Positions 1 to 12,890 of a stretch of DNA of 64,000 nt are shown here, piece by piece (within the stretch, counting starts at the first letter, position 1; each line of letters begins with the position of its first letter). Source of the stretch: Orthonyx spaldingii (taxonomy: Eukaryota > Chordata > Aves > Passeriformes > Orthonychidae); the NCBI GenBank assembly GCA_013397795.1, contig VZTJ01002478.1, forward strand, positions 2,117,684 to 2,181,683, written 5' to 3'. The position numbers and the translations under genes are program-made. Under the pieces are notes generated by a model. That model was not told the origin of the DNA and did not search any database. It worked only from the letters and a program-made list of their open reading frames with translations.

Positions 1-2492
1 CAGTTCAGTAGTACAGTTACTTAACCAGAGAGCAGCAAGACTGCAAGATCTGATATCCCACCAGGATGTTCACAGCTTTCTGTCATGTGTAGGAAATTGG
101 CCATCAGACCTCATGTGGTATATTTAGAACCATCCCTAAGGGACATGTCTCCATCTCCTGACAAGTATAGCCCAGGCAAGCAGAAGTTGGTTGACTGTAC
201 TTCTCACACTAAAGAAAAGCTTTGTGCCATTTAGGGATGGATCTGGATAAGGCATGCTTGAACTACTAACTGGTGAGTGAGCTGCTGTTCAAACTGATAG
301 CAATAAAGACCTGCAGGTGTATCAGGTTCACCCCCAAATGTCTCAGCTTTAAGGTTCTAATAAAAACTCTTCTTGGACAGTAACACTCTGACCTAATCTT
401 TCTACCTACCTCTCTGTTCTTCACATCACCTATCATTTTTCTCTCCTATTCCTTCTAGCTAATCTCTCCTGTGAGTAGGAGAGACTCCTTGCTATCTGGC
501 TTTCTGCCAGACTTTTCTGCCCGAATGAAATTTCACAGGATTCAAATAACATCTGAAAAAGTAACTCTTTAAATATTCCTTTTCCTTCTCCAACTTTTGT
601 TTCTAATTTAACATTGCAACTATAGTATTTATCTTCCAAGCCTGTTGGCAGCCAATTATCATGAATAAAGGGCCCTAAAGCTAAAAAATTAAGGAACAAA
701 ATGAGGCTATATTGAGGCTGGCTGACCTACAGACCCAGCAAGAAGTGCAGGAGGGCATAGCATCCCACTGGGTACTGTGTTAGGGGGCTATGTCTGACAG
801 CTGGTCAGGAATGAAAAATCTGTGCATGAGAGAATGACTGGCAATCAGAAGATCAGAACACTCACCTCCTACATACAGTTTGGATTTGAGGAGACAACAG
901 GGAAAAGAAAGTTATTTTTAAGGGATGGGAGATTGAAGGGCACATAGGGGTTTGGAAAGATGTTTTAACTTGTAACCAACCTCTTGTCTTAGCTTCTTAT
1001 CAGATGCAGCACTGAAAGGTGACATTCATCTTTCATCCTAGTCACTCCTGTTTGTTGTCACAAACTGTCTCTGAAATCAAGCCCAGGCTGTAGTTACCAG
1101 TGTAACTCTATAAGTGACACAGCAAATTAAATGGGTGTAGCCAACACATATTTGCTCTGCAGTACAGACGATTACACCTTTGTAGGTTTGAAACATGCCC
1201 AGCTCACTTGTCTGCAGGTGCCACTATACTTCCCAGTCAGCATCATCAAAAACATACAGCTTGTAAAAAGGTTGTGTTCAAGGCAAAATAACTGTTCTGC
1301 AGAGTCATATGGCTGTCCCTTTTCACCCAAGTGACTTGGTGTCAGTGATCCCTAATGAAGCTGTCAGCTGGGACAATAGCTCACACAGCATTTTAGCACT
1401 CTGATTTCCTCTTACAGAATAGCAATAAATAAATTTGCCAAGGCAAGTTACTTAGGATTTTCAAAAACATTTCTTATGTAGTGCTCAATCTGAAAAGATG
1501 AAGTTTGTGAGAGGGTTTAACCACAGATTTCATTGACATTAGGGTATATATTGAACACCTCTCAAACCCTATCCTACATAATTGGCATATATAATTTATT
1601 CCTACATGTACTGCACAAGGAAAGAGCACAGCATAATATTCTTCAATATTCTTTCAAATACTGAAGGAATCAGTTCCAGTTCCGCCACTCACAAGGCAAG
1701 AGTGACAACAAAGTTCCACTGTAAGAGGCAAGGAATGAAAAGTACCATTATTGAAAATAAATCAAGAAAACTGAACTGTTCTAAACTTTTCCTTCTATGA
1801 ATATACTGTGAGGGGAAAGAGGTTGCAGGCAGAAACATTGTGACCAGTGCCTTAATTCTGCCATAACTCCTCCTGTCTATTTAGTGTATGCAAGCAGCCT
1901 GCCACCACAATAGTCAGCAACTTGTAGATTGTGCAGTAGGAGCCAAGATACTGAGGCACTGATGTACTGGTGTGCTAACCCTTCTGGGTAGCTTCCTCCT
2001 TTTGGAGTCTTAGATGCAATAAATGCCACCATACCATGGCTAATTACAGTCTAAAGTATCCATTAATAATATCAGATGCATACATATTCCAGCATGAGGG
2101 TAACCATGATATGGTCAGTGGACACCTCTCATTAGGTCAGCTGATAAAACCGGAGATAACAGAACAACTTTGGGCACATGCATCTGTTCTACTGTTTCAA
2201 AAATAATGTACAGAATACTATCTTTTCTTAGAAACCTTGTCTCACTCATGGCTAATATCCCTGTGGCAGATTCTTAATAACTTTTTTCTTTATTAATCCA
2301 CTTACCATCCTTGCTAGTATGAAACGCCATTACAGAACAACAAATTAGATTTTACCTTTCCTGCTATACTAAACCTCTGTATGGTTTATCTTTGATGGTG
2401 GACAAAAGTTCCCATGTTATCCTCACTGGTTATATTCCCTCAGGCTCACAAACTATCTTCTGCTTCCAGTCAATGCAATTCTTTAAGTATCC
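1..2492. other. Intergenic DNA, no gene recognised
   Basis: AT-rich unique-looking sequence. Open frames here (for example 433-699 minus, 1131-1334 plus) are short, lack similarity I recognise and are not flanked by a convincing pair of splice sites. I see no repeat family that I can name. Confidence 0.5.
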
Positions 2493-3062
2493 CAGTTTAA
2501 GCCCAGCCAGCAAATAAGTATCACACAGCTACTTGGTCACATACCCACATACACTACAGTAGGAGGTGGAGGAGAATCAGAAATAAAAAAAAAAAACAAA
2601 CCCTAAAAGTTGAGATAAGAACAGTTTAATAACTGAAATAAAATAAAACTAATCTAATAACAATAACAATAAAATATAATTGCAGTGAAAAGGGAGACAC
2701 CAAAAAGAGAGGGAGAGGAATAACCCCACCTGCTGACCAATGCCCAACCCATCCCTGACCAGCCATCAGAAGCTCCCGGCCAACTTCCCCCTAGTTGATG
2801 TCCTGAGCATGACATTCCATGGTATGGAAAATCCCTTTGGCCAGTTCAGGTCAGCTGTCCTGGCCATGCTCCCTCACAGCTTCTTGTGCACTTCCTCACC
2901 AGCAGAGCCTGGGACACTGAAAAGTCCTTGATTGGGGTAAGCACTGCTTAGCAACAACCAAACATCAGTGTGTTACCAACATTATTCTCATACTGAATCC
3001 AAAACTCAGCACCGCACCAGCTACCAGGAAACAAATTAACTCCATCCCAGCAGAAACCAGGA
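2493..3062 (-). mobile_element. Solo LTR of an avian endogenous retrovirus
   Basis: Seen: read on minus, the segment begins with a TCCTGGTTTCTGCTGGGA-type start, passes a GATAACACACTGATGTTTGG-like block and a TTGGCCAGTTCAGGTCAGCTG-like block (antisense as printed), and ends in an A/T-rich stretch followed by CTGGCTGGGCTTAAAC. This order matches a widespread neoavian LTR that I know from bird genomes. No gag, pol or env sequence is adjacent, so it is a solo LTR left by recombination between two LTRs. It carries an (A)12 run and an A/T-rich expansion in the middle. Boundaries are accurate to about 5 bp. The ERV class is not assigned with confidence. Confidence 0.8.
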
Positions 3063-3899
3063 CGTTATGTTATCCTCTGGTTAGTGTCTATGGCACTGGG
3101 AATGAACACACGATGCTGAGTCTCCTGTATTTTTATGATCTGTTTCAGTCCTGCCTGGCTGGATAATGCATGAGGCATGAAGGAGACAGATGACTGTGGA
3201 AAAGAGGAAACCACCACAAGCCAATGCAGAGCCATTTTCAACCAGGTTTAGACCTTCAAGGATACTCCTTTCCAACCAAAGTAACATCATATTTGAAGAC
3301 ATAGAATACATTTAATTTATAGCTCAATAAAGTCACAATTAAAATGTTAATTCAGTAAATGTCATTGCCATTCTAATGACAGATTATAGATTTTCCTAAA
3401 TGCTTCTTTTAACTTCAGTTTCTGTAGACGTTATTTAAAGATGAACAGGTACGAAAAAGAAACCAAGAAGCAAGATTTTTCCTTTCCTATGAAAAAATGG
3501 GTGAGCAAGGTCTAGGAAAGTTACAAACACTCTGAAACTATGTCTAAACTGAGACACCAAGGAGCAGGTCCAGACTCCTGGCCTGGCTGTGTACTGAGGT
3601 TACATCATATGTCAATAGGTCTATCAATGCATCTCCTTCCTGCACACTGTGCCATCAGCAGGAAAACCAGAAAAGAACCACAACATAGTCCAGATTCATC
3701 CTTGATACAGAGAAGCTGGAGCTGTGACTCCAGGGCATGCTGAAACTCATGCAAACTCTGCGATTTAGATATGGCCTTAACTTGATTCCAGCAGAGGTTT
3801 CTTGATTTCTCCCCAGGTAAATTAGATGCCAAAAGTCAATTGAGAAGGAGCTCTCTCTCCATGTGTAGGCAGGCATACTCCCAAGGATAACTCTTCAGG
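3063..3899. other. Intergenic spacer between two LTRs
   Basis: No gene recognised. Overlapping short frames on both strands between 3540 and 3876 are chance frames: they have no splice context and no recognisable domain. Confidence 0.45.
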
Positions 3900-4526
3900 A
3901 GTGCATGGTGGCTGTCTCTGATCAGGTCCTCTAAGCCCATTCAGCAACAGAACTTCAGGACATAAATCAACTCAGCTACTGCAGACACATTCCTCCCCTG
4001 CTGCCTTACAGAACAGGCCCCCCTCCACCTTGAAAGGGACAGCAGCCCATGGAAGGCCCATGACAGAACAGCAGAAAACAGCAAGATGGAAAGAACAGCA
4101 GAGAGAAAACACTACATCCTAAGCATCCTAACCCCTCCCCCACTACACACTGCTCCAGTGGCATCCTTGCTGACGGGACTGAGTGTAACTGGTGGTGGTA
4201 GCAAAGGGAGGAATCTAGAGTGAAGGAGTGAAGCTGATCCCAGGAAAGGTGTCGGAGAGAGTTCTTTTCCCTATGTATCTAATATTTGGGTTTTTTTCTT
4301 CCTAAATTAGAAAATTTATATACATATATATAAATTGGCAATAAATTACATTAAATTTCCCCAAGCCAAGCTTATTTCGCCCACAATTGAAACTAGCAAG
4401 TGATCTCCCTGTGTTTAGTTCAACCCACAGGCTTGCTCTTTCCTATTCCTCCTACTTTCTCCTGGCATCCCACTGAGTGAGTGGTTGGGTGAAAGTTTGG
4501 CTGCTGGCTGGGGCCAAGCCATTACA
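3900..4526 (+). mobile_element. Second LTR-type element, different family
   Basis: Seen: a block with CATCCTTGCTGACGGGACTG around 4163-4182, then CAATAAATTACATTAAATTT near 4339 (a possible LTR polyadenylation signal AATAAA), CCCCAAGCCAAGCTTATTT at 4359, TGATCTCCCTGTGTTTAGTT near 4401, CAACCCAC at 4421 and a 3' end of GCTGCTGGCTGGGGCCAAGC. The same order occurs in a passerine LTR family I recall. The 3' end (4416-4526) is the surest part; the left boundary is a guess. No internal retroviral genes are next to it, so it is a solo or truncated LTR. Confidence 0.55.
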
Positions 4527-6537
4527 TACAGCTGGGAATCTGGGACAATGCCTGCAAGCAAGATTTAGTTTTACAGGAGGAAAGACAGGGGAGTGGCTGA
4601 TGAAAGTGAAAATTATATCTCAGTCCTATATTGCATTCCCAGTTACACTCTAGTTTTGCACTAGAGGAAACAAAATTACCCCATACTAATATACAAGTAA
4701 TCCAAGAGAAGCATCTGGCCTCTGGTTCTCACGATAAGGCAAATAAAGGACTGTTACGTAAGCTATGCTATGAGGCCTATGGACTCTCTCCCACTCAACC
4801 TGGGAAAAAATAGTTGATATATATATATAGTGCTATATAATTATTTGTTTGGATCACATTCAAGTCCAGAATTATGCCACTGAAGGTCAAAAGATTCCTG
4901 TATAAATTCCTGTATTAATGTTAATAACTTCTATACAAAAGGTGTAAGCTTGATAATAGTTTTTGAAATGGCAAGATTTAGTGAATTCTGAAGGTTGACT
5001 TCAGCTTAAAAAAAAGGGCTGCAGAGAAAGCATTTCACCACTGAATGAGCAGTTTCTATTCTTTTTATTGTGACAAAAACCAGGCCATAACGTTAGTTCC
5101 TAAAATCCCCTCCTCACTTATTCTGAGTTTCTAATCTAACAGATTAATCTCTTCCTCCTGCAATTAAGATAGAGCACAGCTGAGTGCACAGCAAGAGGAA
5201 GGAGGTAGGGCCCAGCGTTGTGCATCTCATGTGTTTTATTTTTTATTCTTTTGGTTTCTCAGAGGAGCTTTAGTAGGTGGACTTAATCCTCTGTCTCTCC
5301 TCTTTACACCCTTACAATCAGAGAATACTCCTGGAGCTAAGACACACCACAGAAATTAGTCATAACTGAATCCATGATAACTGCAACCCAGTCAGAGGGC
5401 TATAAAAGAAAGAAACAGGGTGGAGGCCTTGGCATAAAAGTAGGTGAGGAACAAGAGCCCACCAAATGCATTCAAGGGTTATTTCGGACATGTTTGGAGA
5501 TTGCCTTGGCGATACCATTCAGAAGGTCACATACATCTCATTAATCCAGTGTCATATCCAGCTGCCTTGTGTGCAAACGCGTGGACAGATGAATTCAGCC
5601 CCAAAGACTCCTGAAGCAGGAAGACAGGGACAGAGGAAAAGAAAGAGTGAAAGATGTTTGAATGGAATGGGAAGAAAGATGCAATCTCATCAGGTCTGCA
5701 GTACTTTCTTGGTTTTCTACCTGAAGTCCAGGAAGGTTCTCCACATGGTTTCTGTACAGTGAACTCAGACTTCTACCTACCCTTCTTGTGTGTATGCAAA
5801 CTAGATATACCCTTACCTGCTAAATAACTCAAAATAAATAACTGAGCAGTCCAACTCTTATGTGCAGATACAAGTATGTGGAAAAGTGCTGAAATTTACT
5901 TCTCTTGATTTCATGGATGGAATGGCTTTCTCCAATCCCAGATTCCACAAGTCTTTCATTCACCTCAGAACTGACACCGGCTTCTGCCCTGCTACTGGCA
6001 TGACAGTTTTGGGGATTGAGTTTTAATTTTTGGAAAATAATAGAGTATCTTTCTCTAGTCCAGTACTTTTTTCTTTTAATTAAACTAATTCACAGCTAGG
6101 CCTTGAAGGGTGAGTAGAGCTTCTATTAACCAATATCAGCATCTCAGAACTACTTCAGACTATATATAGGGCCTGTAAATGCTTCAAGTTCTCAAATATA
6201 TACTGAGTATATTTATTACCATTTTCTGGAAATAATTAGCTTTTATTTAGAAGTCCGACATATTTCCTGGTCTGCAGAAAGCGCAAAGGTTTGTTATATA
6301 ACTTTGAAGTCTTTCTTTCAAAATACATAAATAGCATGTAAAGAGCAACTAAATTACAAATAGCATACACCCACGACATCACCTAATTTTAAATGTAATC
6401 AGCACACTCCATACAAGAAATATGTCATAATGGAGCACAGTTAAGAAATGAGATTCAGTCTGGAAATGTTATGTGAGCCTTTCAGATTAAAAATAATTCT
6501 ACTCACAAATGAGAAATAAAATGCATCCACTGCATAC
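4527..6537. other. Intergenic or intronic DNA, no gene recognised
   Basis: AT-rich. It contains a short (AT)n run near 4817-4830. The plus-strand frame at 5466-5762 has no recognisable domain. If the EF-hand exon on minus at 6538-6648 belongs to a larger gene, this stretch would be its downstream intron or 3' flank. Confidence 0.4.
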
Positions 6538-6648
6538 CAGGAATCAACCCTGGGCATGAACTGGGGGTATCTGAGATTTCCATCTTCATCAAGGGGGATT
6601 CTGTCAAGTAGCAGCTCAAACTCTTCATCAGTAATCTCCACACCAAAC
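6538..6648 (-). CDS. EF-hand-like coding exon of an unidentified gene (EFCAB6-type)
   Basis: Seen: a 111-nt stretch opens after a clean acceptor (TGTTTGTTTCAG, AG at 6650-6649) and closes at a GTATGC donor (GT at 6537-6536). It is open throughout in one phase (1 + 36 codons + 2) and reads FGVEITDEEFELLLDRIPL followed by DEDGNLRYPQFMPRVDS. Known: a helix with DEEF/ELL, then a D-x-D-G-x-L-R-Y-x-x-F loop, then hydrophobic residues is typical of degenerate EF-hands such as those of the EFCAB6 family. The loop lacks the full set of Ca2+ ligands (no Glu at position 12), so calcium binding is doubtful. Inference: this is one internal exon of a minus-strand gene, or a remnant of one. I could not find its partner exons, and no such gene is known to me next to SLC25A4. 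Confidence 0.55.
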
Positions 6649-8631
6649 CTGAAACAAACAGGAGTTAGCAGCACTTGCTTGCGGAGTTCACATTTGGGTC
6701 AACAGTACCCACAATACCCTGAGCATATGGCTGCCATTAACTCTTTGTTACTGCTTTGGCCCTCAAGATCAAGAGCACCACGTGAATATCAGAGGTTAAT
6801 CAGGGTTTTGATCGCTTCAGCTTTCTCAAAGAAAGAAATTCTACCCTAGAATGCCAGCATTGGTGGGGCACAGAAATAGAAATACTAGCATATTGAACTG
6901 TGTGCAATTGTCTTCTATAAAAAGTTATTCATTACACTAAAACACTGGTATTGCTTTAACTAGTTAACTCTGAATGGCTTTTCATTTGGACGGTTTAGCA
7001 TGAAAGAAAATGTAGAGAAAAACTGTCTTTTTGGGAAACAGCTTCTTAGTGCTTTTGGAAAGCATTTCATAATGGCTTTAAAGACATTTTGCATACAAAT
7101 ATTTAAAAGTGGCAGTGTTTATTCATCAGCAAGAAAGTGTTTTCACCTCTTCAGAACACTCAAAACATAATCCTTGAAATACTGGCATAAACAGGAATGA
7201 CTTAAGCAATAATAAAGAACAAGGCATTCATTCACCATTTTGCAAAGCTGATAAACTCAGCTGACTTCTGGAGGGATAGATTTTCTTTTTGACAAGGCAA
7301 TTGAAATGTATACAAGATAAGGTATTTATTTCTTTTGGTTTCATCATCATGCTTTCCCATTTTACATAACTCAATAAATCTTCCTGTTAGAGTATAATTT
7401 GTCCTTAACTTCTTTTGGGGATTTCTGATTCAGAGGTTTGGCGCATGGAGAACACCTCATTCTGTAGAATCTCTTACTCTGCTTTATTTCTGAGGAAGTC
7501 TGCTGAGGAGGGCAGATACAACTGCTTTTGCATTTGCCCTCAGCTGACAGTATCTTATTTTACTGGCTTTCAACTTCACTTATCTACACTCACTTATCAT
7601 TTAGACACGTGCATTTAGAGAAGCTGGAGTTCAGTCAACACATATAAACCCACACAAAAATAATGCACATCTGCAGCATTTTTTACCTGTTGAAGAACAT
7701 AAAACCTAACTTGGCCAGGGAGTGTCTGTGAGAACAATTTTCCAGGAATCCATAACTATTTTGGGGTTACACACTGTTTCACAGGTCATCTGAAGACTAG
7801 CTATTTGCACATGTGATCAATGGGCAAAATCTATTTGCTTAGATGATCAGTTAAACAAAACCTCTGATTGTCACTATCTCCTAATCCTTCCCTCCACCAC
7901 TTGCATCAAGGGGTGCCATCCCAGAAAGGAGTTTAGGTTGTATATAAGGCATAAGCAGTGGGAATCTATGTTGAAAACCAAAAAGTTAGGTAAATTGGCC
8001 AACTTCTAGCTCTGAAACTAGACAGAGAGATTGTTTAGTCATTATATTACTTCTCTGTGTGTAACCACAATTACAAAGAAAGCTAAAAAGGTTCCACATA
8101 AAGCAACACATGAGATCCAAGGAAGAAAAAAAATAGCACTTACTGCAATACTTAAAGAAAATGCCTTTTCATAGTCATCATTAGTGTCTTCAAATAGGAA
8201 GAGGAGCAACAAAGCCACAAACTGCTCAAAAAGCAAAATGAAGCTCTTTGAATAGTGTTCTGGGTTTAAAGACAAAGAATTGCTGTGATCTAAAAGATGG
8301 GAATAAAGAGAGGAACACAGGCTCATAAGATTTGAAGTTATGTCTGAATGTTTATTACCCATTTTGTCCTCTCTTAGAGTAAGATTAAATAATTACTGAA
8401 GGGAGGCCCTACCTCTCTGGCAATTTCTTTTGCCTCAGACCAAGAATTTTTGTAAGGCCTAGAAGCAGACAGAAATCCACACACAGATGATTTAGCACCT
8501 TTAGTTGCGAAGAAATAATCTTTCAATCATTAATTAGGCACAGTTGTCTCCAGGCTCTGGCTTTTATTAATTTTTGCTCTTCATAGCAAAAGATAGGTCC
8601 TCTTATATAAGTTCCAATATAAGTCCATGAA

Positions 8632-8662
8632 AAAAAAAATCACAGAAATTGTGATTTTTTTT
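8632..8662. repeat. 12-bp perfect inverted repeat, 7-nt loop
   Basis: Left arm AAAAAAAATCAC (8632-8643), loop AGAAATT, right arm GTGATTTTTTTT (8651-8662). It could form a hairpin, but two-thirds of each arm is a homopolymer, so chance is a reasonable explanation. Confidence 0.7.
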
Positions 8663-11600
8663 ATTGTTGATCAAAAGGGTTTTTGATGCAAAATGAGAGA
8701 GAAAAGAATTCACTTCTGGTAATCAAATGGAAAAAAAACTCCAAACAACAAAGTGCCTTAACCAGCAAATGAGTAAGGATTTTTTTGGTGTTGGACCCAA
8801 TCTGATCATGATATGGTACTGAGAATATTTCCTATTCCATAGGTTTAGTATAGCTCTGAATATCTGCTCATTTAATTTCACTTAAGGAGGCTGATAATTC
8901 ATTATTAGCTGGTTGCCTGAACTAGAGAGGCAGCTCTCTACCCTGGAGTGAACCAGGCCACTGAAGCAATCACAAGGGCTTCTGATCAGACTGCTTTTGT
9001 AAGAAGAATGTCTCAAACTGCTCTCCATATCCAGCCGCATTGTGAGACCACAAAATAAAAGAAGGTGTGTCTATGTTTAATGCTTAAGAAAGTTAATGAA
9101 CTGTAAGGTGCCAATATGGATATATTTACACCAACACGGAGAAGTTAACTATCTCCTGTAAATAATTTCCCATTCCAGCATTAGCCTGTAACTGTGATCT
9201 GTAACATCCAGTCAGGACAGCTGATCCTTGAAACCCCAGACATATACTCGATAGTGTATAAATTTATTTTATGAGGAAAATACCACAATCATTTAAAGAG
9301 CTAAATAAATAATGTCATTTCTCTAAGGAGGGTGGGTCAAAATCATGTTTTCTTCAACACTTTGCTGTTCATCAGCCTTCAAATAGTTACGACTGAAGCA
9401 TTGCTAGTTACATACAACCTATCCCTGAATGTGGCTGGGGAAAACAGCAGCCTGGAAAGCATCCAGTGACTTCTGGATGCCACAGTCCATCATATGAAAT
9501 GACAAAAGTCATTTGTGTTGAAGGTCCCCAAGCTTCCCAAATGCATCCAGGAAACAGAAGCTGATTCTGAAGGTGTGATCTGAAAGCATGTCTATATGTA
9601 TTTACTTTTTAGGGTGGTCAATCTTACTGATATAGGAGAGGAATCAATGTAAAGTCCTTGAGGGTTTCCTCTCCCTGCCATATATTGTGTCTGCAAGGTC
9701 AGAAAATACACAGGCTGGCCTAAGGGAGTGAAGCTGGGGGAAGGGAGGAACAAGGCTGCACCAACTTTGCATACTGACATATTCTCCATTATTAAAATTC
9801 CAAAGAGCTATTTTACATTACTGATCTCAGGATTTCTGGAAACATGCTGTGACTACATTACATCCATCGTGCTCACTGGTGTGGAAACAGAAAAAGCATT
9901 GAATGAAGAGAGTGTATGGCCTATACCATTTGTTATCCCAAACACTGATATTATACCTCTCATTCTGAACTTCCCCTCAAGCTTTACAAACACTTCCACG
10001 ATGTACAAAAGCAGTAAACAGGAGGATCAAGTGTTCCAGCACACAAATGCAGCCACCTGAAACTAAGCAATGATTTAATCAAACTACAACAGCACACAAC
10101 AGATGAATCACTGGGTTCTCCAGGGCACATTTTCAAAAGCAGGTGCAATGGGCAGGGCTTGAGAAAAAGATATCTATTAACTGGAGGGCTAAGCCTATTT
10201 AGACAGAAGCTGATGCAAAACACAAGGGACTGGTTAACAGTGAGGTTGGGAGAAAATGCTTTGGCAAGAAGCCCAGAACCCTGGCAAAGGGAACACCTGC
10301 AAAAAGTCACATGTGGTTTGTCGTACCAATACCTACATTTGCACATGCAAACTAAGAAATTCTTATTTCCATTTTATCCTATGTTTAATATCTGCAATAT
10401 CGCCAAACAGAAGTTCTTACCTCTCATATCTTACATCCAAGAGACAGAGTGGAAGTTAAGGTACACTGGGAAATTCAGCAACTGTTTCAGTCAGTTACTG
10501 AAGTGTCTCTTAATCATCTATAAAGACACTTCTACTGGGTACCTATGTAACTGCATGTTTTTAAAAGGCCATTAGTGGAAAAGAGAAGATGCAAAAACAC
10601 ATCCTCTGCAAGAAAGCAATTGGGAAGAAGCACAGGAAGCAGAGGTGAAGAACTTAATAAGGTGTCAAGACTAGCATGCTACAGGACTAGAGATGGCAAG
10701 GCAAATAAGACTGCAGACCGTGTCAGAGGGATAAGCAGTCTAAAATTCTGATGGGCATTTGAAGCAAGAATGAGGCATTTATACTGATCTGATTGTAAGA
10801 CGAAGTAAGTGGGAGGAATTTTCAAACAGGGCATGATATATCCAGAAAGATAAGCTAAGGGGATTATTCCAGCAGTGTGACCTCAGATCTGTCCCAGGAA
10901 TAAGGGCAAGGCAGAGATACTTGCAGTTGTTGAGACACAGCAGGCAGTTGTGGGGTGCACAACCCTACAGTTCCCATGTGCAAACACGTGCATAGAAACC
11001 ATGGTTTCTTCTGGCAGGCAGAGCATGAATTAACTACATGCTGCATTTGCTTACAAAAAACATGGCCTCTGTCAGCACCTTTGTGCATTTTCTAAGGGAT
11101 CACCAGGTATTTTGCCTGTGAAAGCAACATTAACGAATCAGCGTCACAAAGGAACCAGAAGCAATCCCTCTTGTCTGGCAGTTTTTAGGGAATCAGCAAC
11201 AACAATTTGGGCAAGTACTTAAACATTTATGAAAAGTGATTCTAACAATGGACTTCAAAAAACCTGAAATTGTATTTTATTGGCATAAACCACCAGTTCC
11301 ACTTCCCTCCAGAATACCTTCCTTTTTCCACCTCTCATGACACAAACGCTGAAAGTATTGGCGCATCCTTATCCGTTGTGTTGGATGTCTATTTGGCACT
11401 TCAATCTTCTCATAGGTCTCAAGGAAAACACCAAATGTAACTCACCAGTCTTCACCTGTCAGGCAACTTTATTGAAGGGGAGACACCTAACATATAAAAA
11501 CTAGGCTTGGAAAGCTGAACCACTGCAATCTCTGTGTGAAACACTGCCTGGGAAAACTGACATGCAAGATTTAGAGGCAAAGGAAAATTAACCAGCTTGT

Positions 11601-12774
11601 TATTAATTCTTTGCTTATATGCTGTTGCCCCTCCAGTTTGTAATGCTTCAAATAACCCAGCTGCTACAATTCAATGCCAAGCCATCATTAGTTCATGATA
11701 TTGCAACAATATCTTTCTTGTAGGACATTTTTCCAATTAATCCCCAACATTTAACATTAAGCAGGCCCCTCCACTCTTGGCATTTATTTTTACATACCGG
11801 AATGCTGTTTCAGAGCATGCTTAATTCAAAAGCCAGACCCTTCAGCCACTTAGGTAAGCAGCAGTACAACACAAATGTTTTCCCATTTCATCACAATTTC
11901 TCCATCAAAGTATCAGCTAGGATGATGCACACTTCAACAGCAAAGTAGGGCTTAATCTAGCGCTCCAGGCAACATGGTGCTCCTACAGCCACAAGTTCTT
12001 CCAACTAATTTTATCCTGCCATTCAGACCCTGCTAGTAGGCAACAATCTGCCAGGGTTATTGGATCACACCACAGGTTATTCAAAGCCTGATCTTCTCCT
12101 AGTTGGAGTGAGTTACTTAAATGCCTTCCAAAATTTGGCCCAAAAGTCTCTTGTTATTTGATACAATCAAAACAACAAAAGTTTGTTCCATGGGAGCAGT
12201 GTGAAAAGGAAAGGTAGCACCAGGAGTTCCTGTCTCCCTTTTCCTATACAGAGGTCTAACATTTCAGTAAGCACACAGCAGCAGCAGGGTGCTGACAGGA
12301 GGGGACAGAGTTTGGCAAGGGGATTTGCACAGAGCACCATGTTTTAGGCTCTGGATCACTTGTAAGCCAAGATCGCTACAGTCTCACCATCGCTGCAACT
12401 CTCTTATCCACCCTGTCAGTAACACCTCAAGGAAAAGGCTCTTATGTTGCTAATGTAAAAAAACCAAAAAGCAAAGAGCAAATACTCACTCTGTTATAAT
12501 CCCCATATATATTCTGAGAAAGTGTAATCAAGTCTATACCATGCCAAAATGACTATTATTAAGAGCTAGTAATGCAGCATGTGGTATGACTACGGTATTT
12601 TGTTGAATTGTCCAGTTTGCTGTGTGTCTTTTCCTCCTGTATCTTGGATTCTTCTACTTCTTATATGCATAAACCATGTTGCTCAGCATGTCTAGATGAT
12701 TTTCTGTCATCCCCAACACCTGTGCCCTTCATAAACTGATGGATTTTATAGTTACTGCCCTTTGCCTGCCATAG

Positions 12775-12890
12775 AAGAGACAAGGGATGCACTGTCCAGT
12801 GTCACACAATGGTAGGAAATAAAACCAGGTCTCATGAACTCTCATGCTATGCCTCTTAAACCAGCACTTAATCCCACACCTTTCTACCCA
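12775..12890. repeat. Possible ancient MIR-like SINE remnant
   Basis: The run GTGTCACACAATGGTAGG followed by AAACCAGGTCTCATGAACTC resembles the 'gtcacacag...ccaggtct' part of the amniote MIR/CORE-SINE family, in reverse orientation to the usual consensus. It is very diverged, and I judged it by eye only. Confidence 0.3.

Noticed and set aside
8144..8221. A 78-nt candidate exon on minus with a strong GTAAGT donor and a CAG acceptor
   Set aside because: Its only fully open frame (FVALLLLFLFEDTNDDYEKA...) would join the EF-hand exon at 6538-6648 in the wrong phase, and the peptide matches nothing I know.
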